Source: Gordionus sp. m RMFG-2023
Lineage: Eukaryota; Nematomorpha; Gordioida; Chordodea; Parachordodidae
DNA length: 64,000 nucleotides
Assembly (NCBI RefSeq): GCF_954871325.1
Contig: NC_088776.1
Span: 15,128,052 to 15,192,051, forward strand
Direction of reading: 5' to 3'
The number at the start of each line of letters is the position of its first letter. Position 1 is the stretch's first letter. Shown here one piece after another: positions 34,588 through 47,315 of this stretch. The notes below the pieces were generated by a model that did no database searches, had not been told where the DNA came from, and worked only from the letters and a program-made list of their open reading frames with translations. The position numbers and the translations under genes are program-made.

Positions 34588-35172
34588 TATTAAGCATTAG
34601 AATGACATAAATCTCCTTTATAAATATCCTGGCTACACCTATTTGTCTACACTATCAATATTTTGTAAAATGTATACTATTTTTATAAATTGAATCGCAT
34701 AATATTTTTATATTATAAATATTTTTACAATTTCATAATAATCATAAATATTCTATTGAATTTATAAAATCAATTACTATTCGTATTATATTCTTAAATT
34801 TTCGTAAGTATTTGAATTTTTTTTTGTAAATATTCAAATTTATATTTTTTATTTGGGATTTAGGTCACTGAATATTTATATTTTTTGCAATAGCAATAGT
34901 CGCATGATTTTGATTATATTTTTTGTTGTGCTGAATTCTTTTTTTGATAATATTAAGAAAATAGTTTATAAGGAAAAAGTAATATAAAAATGTGAGACAA
35001 TTATGATTAAACTAGATATAATACAAGGAATCTAATAGGGGACAGTGAAAAACCATTACACTTAAAAATCATTAAATTTTATCAATATTTTACTATGATA
35101 ATGCAAATTAACTTTTTTTAAAGTTAAATTTATAAATATTCTACAATCGTTTCAGTTTAATATAATGTATAC

Positions 35173-36291
35173 TCAAGCGCGTAAGCAGCGGCGGAGGGCA
35201 GGAAACAATCCCTTCCCAAGTGAAAAAATCTTGTTGCGCCTAATTTGTAATTCCTACATCTTATGGTCTCATATATATTCCAATTTATCAATTATTTATC
35301 ATTTATAGAAGAAATAAATTCGCTACTAATTTATTCTATGAATTAATATCGATTTCAAATTTTCCCCGACTTTATATTTATCTATCATTTTAAATTTCCC
35401 AAATCATTTGAAACTTTTTCACTACAACTAAATAAAATATTTCAAAAATGACGATTGAGACAATGAAAATAGTTAAAAGCATTATATTGGAACTTAAGGA
35501 AATTAGGCGACGAATTTTATAAATTATAAGTCATTGTTGAGTCAAGAGCAGAGCTCTGAATTTAATATTTGTCTATCTCAACTCGCAGCAAGACAAGCCC
35601 ATTGTTCCAATATTAATATAAGGTCAGTCGAAGAATACTATAAAATAAATATCCTTTTCTCCCTCTTGGATACTTTTATAACTCAAATGATGAAAGGTTC
35701 TTGATTAATCAGGCAGCACTTACAAATCTGCAAATTTATTAACGCTATCCTTCCAAATCCATTTTATATCTTGTTAGAGAAAAATTAAATATTTAGCAGA
35801 TGCGAGGATGTTTTTGATGCATTACTAGATAAATGCAAACTATGGTATAAAAGGTTTCCAAAAAAATGCTATAGATGATTTGCATAATTTCAAACACATT
35901 TGAGACTATTTTGTTATTGTATAAAAATTATTATACATTTTTTTAAATTCATATAAATGCAGAGCAATAATTCTTGAGAATATTTTTATGCATTAGTTTA
36001 TGTTTCCAACATTTTTTTAAAAATATAATTAAAATTTATATATCAAATTTTAAATGCTTAAAAAATTTATACTTTTTTTTACAAAGTTCTTTTTCGGGTC
36101 GGGACATTTATTTTATAATGATGCATAATTATTTTATATTTGAATTTGTATATTAGAAATTTACAATATTTATCACACTAGTCTTAATAAATTTATGTAA
36201 CTTAAGATATTCTTACACTCCTAATTTTTACAAAAATTTATAACCCCCCCCCCCCGTTCCCTACATCAGTTAATTCTTGCTTACGTGTATG
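35173..36291 (+). mobile_element. Decayed hAT, relative of 13623-15623
   Basis: Ends AAGCGCGTAAGCAG and CTTGCTTACGTG are inverted, flanked by TGTATAC (35166-35172, 36292-36298). A C run of 13 lies near the right end, as in the 13623 copy. The interior at about 35535-35720 matches 14270-14390 (GTTGAGTCAAGAGCAGAGCT, then YYK/ILF..LDTFI..M-type frames and CAGCACTTACAAATCTG). The dimerisation region is lost, so it is a shorter derivative. Stops in every frame. Confidence 0.7.
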
Positions 36292-36570
36292 TGTATACAT
36301 ACCTACTGTTAGTTTGGAACTCAGGGAATATATTTTTTTATGACCTAATTACAATAATTATTTTAATTTTAAATCAAAAACAAATACTAAAATAAATTAT
36401 ATAAAAATGCTGTAACAGGTTATGGAGTCATTAGTCACCAAATCTTTTATTATAGATAGCAAACATAATATGAATGGGTATTTGATGGCTACAATAACGA
36501 TAATATTACTCAAATAATTTTAAATAATGACATGTTTAACTTATTATCATCCAATATTGGATATGTTAAC

Positions 36571-37984
36571 CAGGGATGTGAACCCAACCCTGACCCTGAA
36601 CCCTCGTATTTTGGCTGAACCCGCCGGAACCTTTTTAAAAGTGGAGGGTCCAAGGGTTCTAGGTGTCATAAAAAATTTTAAAATTATAAATATTTTTTTA
36701 AAAAATAATATAAATTTTTTAAAATTTTATTAACTATTATAAACTTTTTTGTGGAATCATTTATTTTATTTTTGCGTTTTTCTTTCAATTTTCTTCCTGG
36801 ACTTCCATTTTATTTAGAAAATATCATAAATTATTTTCTAGTGTAATAATATTTTATTATGTAAATTTATTAATATGCTATGTTACAGAAATATGTTGAT
36901 TATTTTGAAAGTGAATTATTTTGTAGTACAAGAAATAATATTTTAATTTAAATGATAATGCACAACACGTTGGTCCTCAATTTATATGATTCTAAAACGA
37001 TTATTAAGTTTGAAAGATTTCTGTAATGATTTTATTATAGGAGAATGTGAAGTCATTTTGTCGGAAGATGATTGATGCTAAATAAAGGACCTTACTAGTG
37101 TATTAGTTCCTTTAAAAATAACAATATTAAGGTTACAATCAGAACAATTATGTTTATTAGATTCCGATTAGATTTAGAAAAATTAACAGTCCTTTTCATA
37201 CGAAATATTAGAAAACATGAAAATTTAAGAGCAACAATATTTGCAAAATAGTGTTGTATACGCTTCTATATATTTAGACCCTCGATATCAAATTTTATTG
37301 AGTATTGAGCAAAAATAAATGGCTAAAGACATCTTAAGGATTTATGGCATAAGCAAAACTCCATTATTTACAATATATTGGAGGCTACAATACCTATTGG
37401 TTGCAGTGATAATAATAATAATGATAGCAACACAACATTGATGATCTTGAAATTTTACTTTTAGATAGAGAAAAAAAATCAAATTATCATCAGATAGAAA
37501 GGAGGATCAAAAAATGCATATTGCATCTTTAACAGTAAGGTTCTCAGAAGTTAAGAGAATAAATAAGGATATAAAAATTTTAAAATTCTGGGAAGAAAAT
37601 TTTTCAATATATCCAGAATTATATATCTTATCTAGAATCTTCATGGCTGTACCGGCGATATAAGTACAATAATTTTATAAAGATAACTATCTATTTTAGG
37701 TAAGGGTAGAACGTATTTTTATCTTTGAAATATATATTGTCTACTTTACGTGGAAATCTCAAGGATGATATTTTAGAAGATATTATGATTGTGCGAGAAT
37801 AAAACATTTAAAATATAAATTATTTCATTTTAAAATTTTTCTGTAAATTATGAATATGTTTATATTGAAGTATAATAATAAATGAATAAAAAATAATCTT
37901 ATGGATCCGGGTCCTTTCATATTTTATTCCTGTACCTGAACCCGGACCTGGATCCTTTTTTTTGTCGAAGAGTTCACATCCCTG
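36571..37984 (+). mobile_element. Decayed hAT, CAGGGATGTGAAC ends
   Basis: The left end CAGGGATGTGAACCC mirrors the right end GAGTTCACATCCCTG. The 8-bp duplication ATGTTAAC is exact (36563-36570, 37985-37992). Subterminal DNA is rich in 'GAACCC' and 'GGGTCC' motifs. Inside, plus-strand frames show hAT transposase pieces: LVPLKITILRLQSEQ near 37105, ASIYLDPRYQILLS near 37265, and YPELYILSR-type sequence near 37610-37650, the dimerisation region. Many breaks. Confidence 0.85.
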
Positions 37985-38190
37985 ATGTTAACAGATGGAA
38001 ATGATAAAAATTAATTTATCATTATCAAAATTTATTATTTATTTAATCTCTTTAATGTTAAACATATAATATATATGAACAAAATTATATCATTTCCTCC
38101 ATAGTTCATCCTGTTTTAAAACTCGAATTGAATAATTAAAAATAAACTAGTATCATATTTAAAGAAATTCATAGAAAGAAACCCAAAAAA

Positions 38191-38312
38191 TATAGAGAAC
38201 TGAGAAACCACTCTATTCTGAAATCCCTCTTTTTTTGACGAAGATTTAGTGTATAGAGAACTGAGAAACCACTCTATTCTGAAATCCCTCTTTTTTTGAC
38301 GAAGATTTAGTG
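38191..38312. repeat. 61-bp tandem duplication
   Basis: TATAGAGAACTGAGAAACCA to GAAGATTTAGTG occurs twice, starting at 38191 and 38252, identical by eye, so recent. It creates the only long minus-strand frame here, which I do not consider a gene. Confidence 0.9.
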
Positions 38313-38989
38313 CAAAAATAGGATTATGGTTGTCTATGCAAAACAAAAGATGAAACACATAATATTTTCCATAAATTTCCAGAAATAAAACCTTTATTTG
38401 TCAAAAATAGCAATGCAATACCATTTTTAACTCGTTTTTTGCATAACTAATTCAATGTTAACTACAGAATAATCTTCTTATCGGATGAAAGATTTTGTTA
38501 ATTATTAAAAATTTAAATAATAATAATTTTTTAAATCGTATTTTATAGTTTTATACTTTTCCACAACATCTACAAATTAAAAATATTGAATACAACAGCT
38601 AACATGGTGTTATTATATTATGTATTTATTTATCTTAAATATTATTTTATACATGATGAACGAAAATGCATTCACGAATTTGAACACGTTCCATTTTTTT
38701 GCCAATGAATGACAAACGCGAGCGCGAATTTATTTTTTTGAAAATCTTTACAATATTACCAAATATAATATTTATCCAAATATTTTTAGTCGATATTTAT
38801 ATATTAATTAATTAAATTACTCCTTAGTACTCAACTAATATATCTTAAATATGAATTGAATGAGGAATTGCTAGAGAATTTTAGAATATACAAATGTTTA
38901 TTATTCTATTTTTTTTCTGAAATCCTGATGTGCGATTCTATTTCCATATTTCTATAATTTGAATCACGTTTTAACAATGATATATGACT

Positions 38990-39290
38990 TTAGTCCACTT
39001 GCTAAAAAAACGACAATTTATTAAAATACAATATGACCCATATATTTTTGAATATATATTAAAGAAATCACTTGGCGAATCCGATTTACTATATTACCCC
39101 CCCCCCCCCCATGGACGGGACCCTCTAGTTTTCTTGGAAAAATAACATTCTCCTTGCTGAATTCGAACCCAGAACTTTCAGAGTGTGATACACGCACTGA
39201 CCGACTAGGTCACAGACGTACTCGAAAGCATCAAATTTTTTTGTATATATGGATAAAATTACAACGCCATCTAATATTTTAATAAAGAAA
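38990..39290 (-). repeat. Repeat with tRNA-like head, copy 2
   Basis: The minus strand has TGACCTAGTCGG (39201-39212, A-box-like) and GGGTTCGAAT (39161-39170, B-box-like). The D-arm region reads like a tRNA-Thr relative, but the anticodon arm is shortened. It aligns with 33300-33590 on both sides of the head. A run of 14 C lies at 39098-39111. Confidence 0.6.
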
Positions 39291-39299
39291 ATAAAAAAT

Positions 39300-41180
39300 T
39301 AATAACGTTCAAGTTATGCATCATTTCCTATTTATTATAAATAAAAAATATTAGTGTTTTATATATCCTTGAAACAAAGAATATAATACATTATCAGCCA
39401 TAATTTTAAAGTCCAATAATTTGGGTTAGACTTTATTGCTAATTCTCCCTGCTAAAATATTATATCCCAAGATCTATCCAAATTATAGAAAACTTAAACG
39501 AAAAAAAAATATGGGGATAAAATATATTGCTCGAAAAATTTTCAAAAGTTGGAGGGATCTTTGATAATTTGTAACAAATTTAATTATAAAAAAATCTAAA
39601 TTTTTCTTAAAAAGATAAATGTGTATAAACTCTGAGAAATATAAATATTATTCTCCAAAATATTATTCTCTATTATATCCTCCCGCACTTTACAAATGGA
39701 CGATAAAATTTGAATAATCATAAGTAAGAATAAAGACTTCCATAATTGAGCCTCTTACAAACCCAACTTTAATAATGGCTAATAAAACTTGGCATTTGGG
39801 AAAAAAGAATTATCAATAAGTCCTTCTAATATAAATTTATATTAATTGGAAATACCGCATTTATTTTTGCCACTTTAAGTGACAAGCAACTTCTGTATCC
39901 ATTAAACTTAGTTTCTTAAAAGCTAGAGATTAGATAACTAGAAAGCGTAAACAGTCTAGCAAAATATATGAGTTTAAAGATGGATACTATATGACTTTTA
40001 AAAGAATATAATTGCAAACATATATAATTTTCATTTGTTTAGGACTATAATATAAAATAGGCGTTAGAAAGAGACATTTTTAATATGCACAACACCAAGT
40101 GGCATAGCCAAGATTTATCCGGGGAGGGGGGGGTTGCCCCAAACCCCCATTTGCCTGAAAAAGTCTGATCAGATATTATTGATTTCAAAATATATAATAT
40201 CTCTTTATATTATCTCCGTTAAAGTTGATAAACATATAAGCACTAATTCTAAAATCAATGTTTCAGATTTTACTAGTGCCTAAGAGTACTTAACTAGTAA
40301 GCTAGTGTGAAGGAAAAAATTTATTAGAAACAAAATTTTGACCAATCTTATGGTTAAAAAACGGAATGCATTTATTCTAATTTTATCAATTTTTAGTGCT
40401 AGTTCTTTGGTAGACAGTATTATAACGAATAAAAGATATAAGTGAAATAAGAATAATTAAAAATGGGCATCCATGTTTAAAATGGAAAATTTAGAAAGGA
40501 CTAAATATTTGGTTTGCGCTAATATTTAGTGCCTGACTATCACTTATTAATTCCTCAAACAATTTTGAGAATCACGAATAAGAAATCGGGTTATAAACAA
40601 AATGAAAACTAAACTATGACATGCTTTAAAGGTGAAGTGAGCCAAGTTATTGGAAATACTGATTCTGAAACTAATACTAAACCATTAAATAGTGCTTTAT
40701 TAGTATACATTTAGCTTTATTATGTTGGGTAGACAGGTCAAAGAGGAAATAAATTATAGGTATGGAACAGAGAATATAGAAGTTCTAAATATCTGGTTTA
40801 CATTAATATTTGGTGCCTTATTTATTAATTCTTCAATTAACGCAAGTCACTACAAAAATGTAATCGATTTCCAGGCCAAATAAAAGCTATGATATCAACG
40901 CCTTACGCGTGTAGTGAAGTCACTTTTTCGGCTCGCGTTCCAATGTTAAGCCGATTTTAGCGATTTTGTATCCTTGTGGAATGTTATATGGTAGATCGGA
41001 TCGACCACATGATCCCAATAATATATATATTCAAAATTAAGTGAGCCTTATTACATTTGACAAAGTTTGGGCTATATCAAAATAATATATACATAAAAAA
41101 TAAAATAAAAATATTTTTTTGAAAAAAATTTATAATAAAAATATGTTTAAAAAAACGTAAGATACTTCTAGGTAATGGCA
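39300..41180. other. AT-rich DNA with degenerate repeats, no gene seen
   Basis: Near 40090-40150, GTGGCATAGCCAAGATTTAT then a G run and TTGCCCCAAACCCCC look like one end of a hAT-type MITE. A degenerate tandem pair with a period of about 270 bp is seen at 40495-40560 and 40765-40840 (CTAAATATTTGGTTTGCGCT and TAATATTTAGTGCC). A less AT-rich patch lies at 40870-41010. Confidence 0.45.
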
Positions 41181-41197
41181 CCATGGATAATTATATC

Positions 41198-41335
41198 AGA
41201 GACCTGCAGTGGGACCATTTGCACGGGGATTTTTTTTTAAAATTTAAAAATTTTTAAGGCTCGGTCCGGGTATATTGAAAAAAATTAAATTACCATCAGT
41301 CCCGTGTACCCGGGCCGGGTTGGGCCTGTAGGTCT
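41198..41335. mobile_element. GGCCCGG-type MITE with 8-bp duplication
   Basis: Ends AGAGACCTGCAG and CTGTAGGTCT are inverted; the exact 8-bp ATTATATC flanks it (41190-41197, 41336-41343). Inner GC blocks include CTCGGTCCGGG and CCCGGGCCGGGTTGGGCC. It is only 138 bp long. The duplication length assigns the family to hAT. Confidence 0.85.
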
Positions 41336-41343
41336 ATTATATC

Positions 41344-44300
41344 CTACTCTATTTCTAAATGATTAAATGTTAAGTATACTTATCTTAAAATTCGAATATA
41401 TTATAACTTTTAATAAAAACTATTTTCAACGATATTCTGTCATTAATCGATAATTAATAGACAAAAATAAGACATAGATGAATAATATAATTAGCATTTC
41501 TTTAAATAAATCATTTTTATTCATTTACTATTCCAAGTCTTTTTAATTTTATCTATAATAAATAATCATTGAATTTTTTTTAGTAGGCTGATTTTGAGTG
41601 AAAGCCTTATATTTGATATTTTAAATTTATTATTTTATTTTGTTAACAAAACTTTAAACTTTTGATAAGCGCGGCAGGGGAGAGTTATTCTTCTGATCTA
41701 CTATTGATTGGCACATTTTTGTAATGAACGATATCTAATTAATTTTTAGTATATAAAAAAAAATAATTAGAATGATATTGTGCAAAGAGTGCACAGATTA
41801 TAATTAATAATCATGCAGTGAAATCTTCATTTATAAGGTGCCCATATTTTAGTGGGTGGGCCCTCCCCTTTATTATCGATAGTATATTTTTTGAAAAAAA
41901 TGTATGAGTTAATAATAAAAACTGTAGACATAAAAATCAAAGCTAAATAGATATTATTTTAGATATTTAGGTAATTTTTTAAAAACAAAACAAAAAATTT
42001 GAATTGCTATATTTTCGTTTATATATTTAGGGAGTCAAAAAAATAATATTTATTAACATTTTGAGAATCATAATAAATAATTAATGAGATTCTTAAAAAA
42101 AAATTGTGACAATTAACTCATACGTCTTTTCATCTGGGTGATTAATATTTAATATAACACTAAATAATCATAAGACCAAGTGAAAAATTTCTCCAAGAGG
42201 CCAGGGGAAAAAATCTTTTAAATAATATTTTAACGGCCGCCAACAGACCTACCAGAAATTTGAGTAACCTTATTGTCAGCCAAGAAATATTAAATCAACA
42301 AACCCAGGACTTTTATATAAAAAAAACTTAAAACTAATTTATCTGAGACTGATGCGATAAACATTCTGACTCATTCAAATAAAATTGTTATTTTATAAAC
42401 GGGCTTGAAATAATTTATATCATTGTATAGCCGAATCATTGAGCTATAAAAAAATATATCCTAGCTTTTACCTCTCATAGTCCGTGTCCTAATTAAGCTT
42501 TTGTAAAATTCGATACTACGCCATCTTATTCCATGACTTGGGTATGTGGCAATACAACTGGGATTAAAAAAAAGAAGTAAACGCCTATAATTTTTAAACT
42601 CTTATAGCCAAATATTTTTTAATTGGTCAAATGCATTTTAAATTGACACACCTCTTATAAAAATTTATTAAATATATATATAAGCTAATCGTAATTATGG
42701 AAGACGGGTGTGTTAAGCGATAACGGGGTAACAATGTGGTGTGAAGATATATTTTATATCTAATTTTTTACCTATGTTCATCCATTTAAAAATTTCCTGT
42801 TTGGCACATTTTTCCTGTAAACTGTTTTTTACCCATAAATTATAAATTTGCTTTTAGCAAAATATATGAAGGCTCATAATTTAAAAATTAGTATCCAAGT
42901 TCCCTTCCATAAAGTTATAGTTATAAAATTAAGTTTATCGAAAGTTTATACTAGAAGTCGCGCAATAACGATTTGTATTATATATCGCCTTATGGTAAAG
43001 TTGTAATGTGTAAAATGGTTGAAATATTTCGTTTGATTCTGTAAAAAGAATAATTTTTAAATATTAACGTCTATACACCATACAAAAAGATATTTTTGAG
43101 CAAAAAAAGAAAATAAATAAATGTTGTCTCATTTGGAATTAAATATTAAAAAATAGTCACAAAGGGGAAGAATAATTGAAATGCACGATGACTAGTCTTT
43201 TGCATCCCTGTTATTGTATTGATTAGTTTATACTTAAAAGTGATAAATATATGTCAAAATTGCAATATGGCTACATAAAAATCTATAATTTGTTTTGTTT
43301 TCTTTCAAAATATTATGGTAAAAATGCAAAATACAAATCGTTTTACCTCGGTTCCTCCTACTAATAAATTGTGTTTACGTAAATTATGGTTCTACCAGCA
43401 TAGGTGTCATGCTTAAAATTTTATGTGATTCTTTATAATTTTCAATTAATATTTTATGAAAAAATTTAAATTCACTTTTAATATTTGTCATTTACCCCCC
43501 CCCCCCTTCTAACTTTCTTCCAACCCCAAACCATCCTCCTGAAATGCAAAGAATCTATCATATAATTAAAAAATCTGAGCGACAAATTTTTTACAAAAAC
43601 AAAAATTCTAGTAAATGAGGGCTAAAACATTTACTGGCCAATATTAGTGGTTTCCAGACTTCATAATAAATGAAATAAATAAAAGATGTATTTATTAAAT
43701 TTAAATATATTTTCTGTAAAATTTATTATTTAATTATAGGAGTATAAGTATCACCCCATTCTCCCTACCTTCTTTTATGTTCACTCTAACATTTTAACTA
43801 TCGTTCATTTGTATTATGCAGTGAGAAAAAAAATGCGCCTAAAACACACAACCTTAAATGAGATGTTAATAAATACTCCAATAAATTTTTCGTTCCAATA
43901 ATACAGACCTATTGCTTTGGCATTTGAAGCCATTTATATGGGTTTATTGTTACAGCTTTTCTTTCAACATTAAATATCTATCTTAATTTCAAAGTTAAAA
44001 AATATTCCAAATTTTTATTCAGATTCATATTCATTTCTCTTATTTATTGGGATAAAATTGTCATAGATTCAAAACAGGATTTCAAGATTAAAAAATATTC
44101 CCAATTTCATTCAGATTCATATTCATGCCTCTTTCTAATTTGGGATAAAATGGTCCAAATGTGAAGTTTTTTTTAAAATTAAAGATCAAAAACTAAAAAC
44201 AAGGAAAAATTAATGGAAATAGTACTAGGTAATTTCAAAAGTTTCTTTTAATGTATTTCCCCTATTCAGTTAGGTTTCTCCTCAACTGTAGTTTATATGT

Positions 44301-44637
44301 GACTGATCTTGAAATAATTTAATTACTAATTAATTATACTCATTTTAATTTTGTATATTTATTTAATTTGTCGTTTAATTTCATAAAGAATTTGACAATG
44401 ACAATAAACTTTATCGTTTTAAAATAAATTGCACTATTTATATCTGGTAAAGGCAGTAGTAACCAATTCATAATTTAATTAGATTACTCCTTTTTAAAAA
44501 AATTACTGCCTATTTGGAAAAAAAGAATTAACGAATACAATGAATCATTTTTTGTAGTCCTATAGGTATGAAAATATTAGATTCATTTAGACAGAAAAAA
44601 AAAGAGTTTGATCTAACCAATGACGTAACATCAGAAG
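41344..44637. repeat. AT-rich DNA, one tandem duplication, no gene seen
   Basis: About 43985-44165 carries a degenerate duplication (AAAAAATATTCC...CAGATTCATATTCAT twice, period about 100 bp). A C run of 13 lies near 43495. No coding region was found on either strand. Confidence 0.5.
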
Positions 44638-44998
44638 TTAATGATCTGCATCGGGCTTAATATTTCAAACTCGGCCCAAATTTTCTTTAAAAATATTGAT
44701 CGATTTTTTTTATTTACTCCGAAAAGTCATGTCAGAAATTAAAATCACACGTCAGCCCGGCCTGAATTTAAATATAGAAAAATTTAATATTTTTTTTAAT
44801 TGTAAAAATAATACAAATAAAAATATTGGCGCCTTGTTTATTAGAAAAATTGTAAATATATCAATTTATTTCATAATAGTGAATATTTTATTTTAAAATT
44901 TAAGCCCGGCGCGATTTTTTTAAAATAATATTAGGCTCGTTCTAACCCGACACGATTTTTTTCATTAATAGATCTGACCTGCCTGTGCAGATTTCTTA
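44638..44998. mobile_element. GGCCCGG-type MITE
   Basis: Ends ATGATCTGCATCGGGC and CCTGTGCAGATTTCTTA match the 63053-63346 copy. GC blocks at 44747-44765 and 44905-44995 frame an AT-rich middle of about 130 bp. The 66-codon plus frame here is a by-product, not a gene. Confidence 0.7.
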
Positions 44999-45044
44999 TT
45001 AGGAAATACCGAAATAATTAAAATAAATATAACCCAAATATACT

Positions 45045-45205
45045 TTCATATATTTCTTTTGGTAAAGGTTTTGTATATAAAAAATATTTGAATATTATTT
45101 CAACAAAAATAAATTAACTTTTACAATTATCGATATTATAAATATTTGATTCATAGCCGCTGCAAAACAATATACAAACAGATAATATAATATTACTGGC
45201 TAATA
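45045..45205. repeat. Dispersed repeat, matches 47165-47315
   Basis: Both copies share GGTAAAGGTT or GGTAAAAGTT, TTGAATATTATTTCAACAA, TTTTTACAATTAT, and GCAAAACAATATACAAACAG in the same order. A partial third copy (CATAAAAATATAAAGTAGAA) is at 46455. Its nature is unknown. Confidence 0.7.
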
Positions 45206-45319
45206 ACCCGTCAAGAATGAAGGGCTCGAGGGGTAATTAGTTAGTTTTTCTTCTTACTTTTATGATAGTTGTTACCTGTTATTTGAAAATAATATCTTTT
45301 TATTCTTTATAGCCCACTC

Positions 45320-45650
45320 CCCTTCAGGTCAGGTCCCCAGGCTTGCAAAAAAAATTGTCTTAGGTCAATGTCTGATCCATAGTTGATAATAGAATTTCCA
45401 AGCGTCCAAGCTGATAATAATTTTGAAAAAATTTTCCCTAAGCCCAGTCAAATACAATTCATAAAAATATTTTCCAAGCCCAGCCCCACCCATAATAATT
45501 TAAAAAAAATTTCTCAAACCTGGCCAATGCGTAATAATTTTGAAATTTTTTTCTCAAGCCTGGAGATAGGTAAATCTCTAAAAACCATATTCATTTTTTA
45601 TTCTTTTTAATCCCACTCAATCCTACTTCAGACCAAGACCAACTCATTAG
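45320..45650. repeat. Degenerate tandem of 'AAGCCCAG' blocks
   Basis: Four or five spaced blocks (AAGCCCAGTC, AAGCCCAGCCCCACCC, AAACCTGGCC, AAGCCTGGAG) each follow ATAATTTTGAAAAAAATTTT-like DNA, period about 55-60 bp. A further block is at 45795. Structure resembles the interior of GGCCCGG MITEs. Confidence 0.6.
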
Positions 45651-46282
45651 AACTAATAGTGAATACTATTTTTTGAATAAAAATATATTTAAATTAGCTT
45701 TTACCTGAGACCCATATAAATATTATGCCTAATATCTAATATAGAAATATTCCCAACAGGTTCATGCTCATAATCATGTTGAGAAATTCTTCTCAAGCCC
45801 GCCAAAGACCATAATAATTTTGGTAGTTAATAACTGAAATAAAATATGTAAAAGTCATAATTCATTTAAAAATACAATCAGAATATGAAAGTTGCATGAG
45901 CCTTGGTTTTTTGATCAGGCCTAACTAGCTATGTCTGCAAAAAAAATTTTCAAGCCAATGTCTAACCCATATTTAAAATTCAAAAATCTTCAAGCATCTC
46001 TATTTAAAATTTTATCTAATATGATTTCCATCACAAATTTAAATTTTGATATTTCTAATACTCTTAATGCTCACTGTATTGCAACAATTTTACCTCTTTT
46101 TCTCCTAAATTTTAATATATTTATAAAATTTATTAATAATATATATTTAGTATCATACACACAAACTAAAAAATTACCCTTCAACACTGTCAGCTCTATA
46201 TGGTAATAAACGGCAAAATTTTAAAAATATCCAGCTATTAATTAATATATATATAATTAATATTTTAAATTTAATTATATTC

Positions 46283-46350
46283 CAGTTGATGCATGCCTAA
46301 AGCATACGCCTTTGAAACAGGAGGTTTGTGGTTCGACCCTCGTAGATAGC
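46283..46350 (+). repeat. Degenerate tRNA-like sequence
   Basis: GCATGCCTAAAGCATA, CGCCTTTGAAACAGGAG and GTGGTTCGACC follow in D-arm, anticodon-arm and T-arm order. The apparent anticodon loop TTGAAAC would read GAA (Phe), but stems are weak and the acceptor is not formed. It is a pseudogene or SINE head. Confidence 0.4.
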
Positions 46351-46854
46351 AAAAAATTAATTACATTATATAGTCTCCTTAAATTTTAAATACATTAGGG
46401 AGATACGAAAGATCGTGTTTTGATTATGGAGATTATATATATTAGATAAATAAAAGACCATAAAAATATAAAGTAGAATATATATTACTACATGCATCGA
46501 ATAGAATTTTAAAAAATAGGGTAAAAAAATATATGTTACATGGGAAAAGGATGAAATAACAATAATTAATATGCCAACAATTCATAAAAGGGGGGGGGGA
46601 GGAGTGGGTCAATATAGTTTTCCATGTAATTATAATTTTAATTTAAAAAACTATAACACTCTATTACGCTAATTGATATTAAAATTGTGATATAATTTTT
46701 CGCAATAATGGGTTTACTTCAAATATTATATTACTAAAGATCTTAACAAACTAATTTAATGTATATAATTTCCTAATATGGATTAAAATTTTATATTACT
46801 AATACAATTAAATACTAAGAATTTTTTTTAACAAAATAAATCTATTTTTTTAAA

Positions 46855-47050
46855 AAAATCAGCAGCTCTTCTTCTTTAAAATCCCATGCGAGCGAAGGAA
46901 TATAGGACAATTGTTTTCATGTCGTGTCCAATCATCAATTTTTCTTTTACTAGCGGCTCTTCGTCTTTAGTAACATACCATACTTCGTCTTAAGTACATA
47001 TCATGCGAGCGCAGGAATTATACGGGGCTCTCCACAGATTACAATAGGCT
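46855..47050. repeat. Degenerate tandem duplication
   Basis: CAGCTCTTCTTCTTTAAAAT with CATGCGAGCGAAGGAAT recurs as CGGCTCTTCGTCTTTAGTAA with CATGCGAGCGCAGGAAT, about 120 bp apart. Less AT-rich than the surroundings. No frame of note. Confidence 0.6.
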
Positions 47051-47315
47051 GGTTCCCTTATCCTTCCACCATGTGGGGATTTTAAGGATTGAGTTAGACA
47101 AGAATTAAAGGTATTTAGTGGTGGTAAAATAATAATCTTTATCACAATTTATCAGTTATATATATATATCTTTCGGTAAAAGTTAATTGTATAGAAAAAA
47201 CTTGAATATTATTTCAACAAGAAAATAAATTTATTTTTACAATTATAGATACATTAAATATTTGATCTATACCCGCAAAACAATATACAAACAGATGATA
47301 TAATATTATAAATAA

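Noticed and set aside
39158-39217. A functional tRNA gene on the minus strand
   Set aside because: A and B boxes are present but the anticodon arm is shortened and the acceptor stem does not form; the flanks are shared with another copy.
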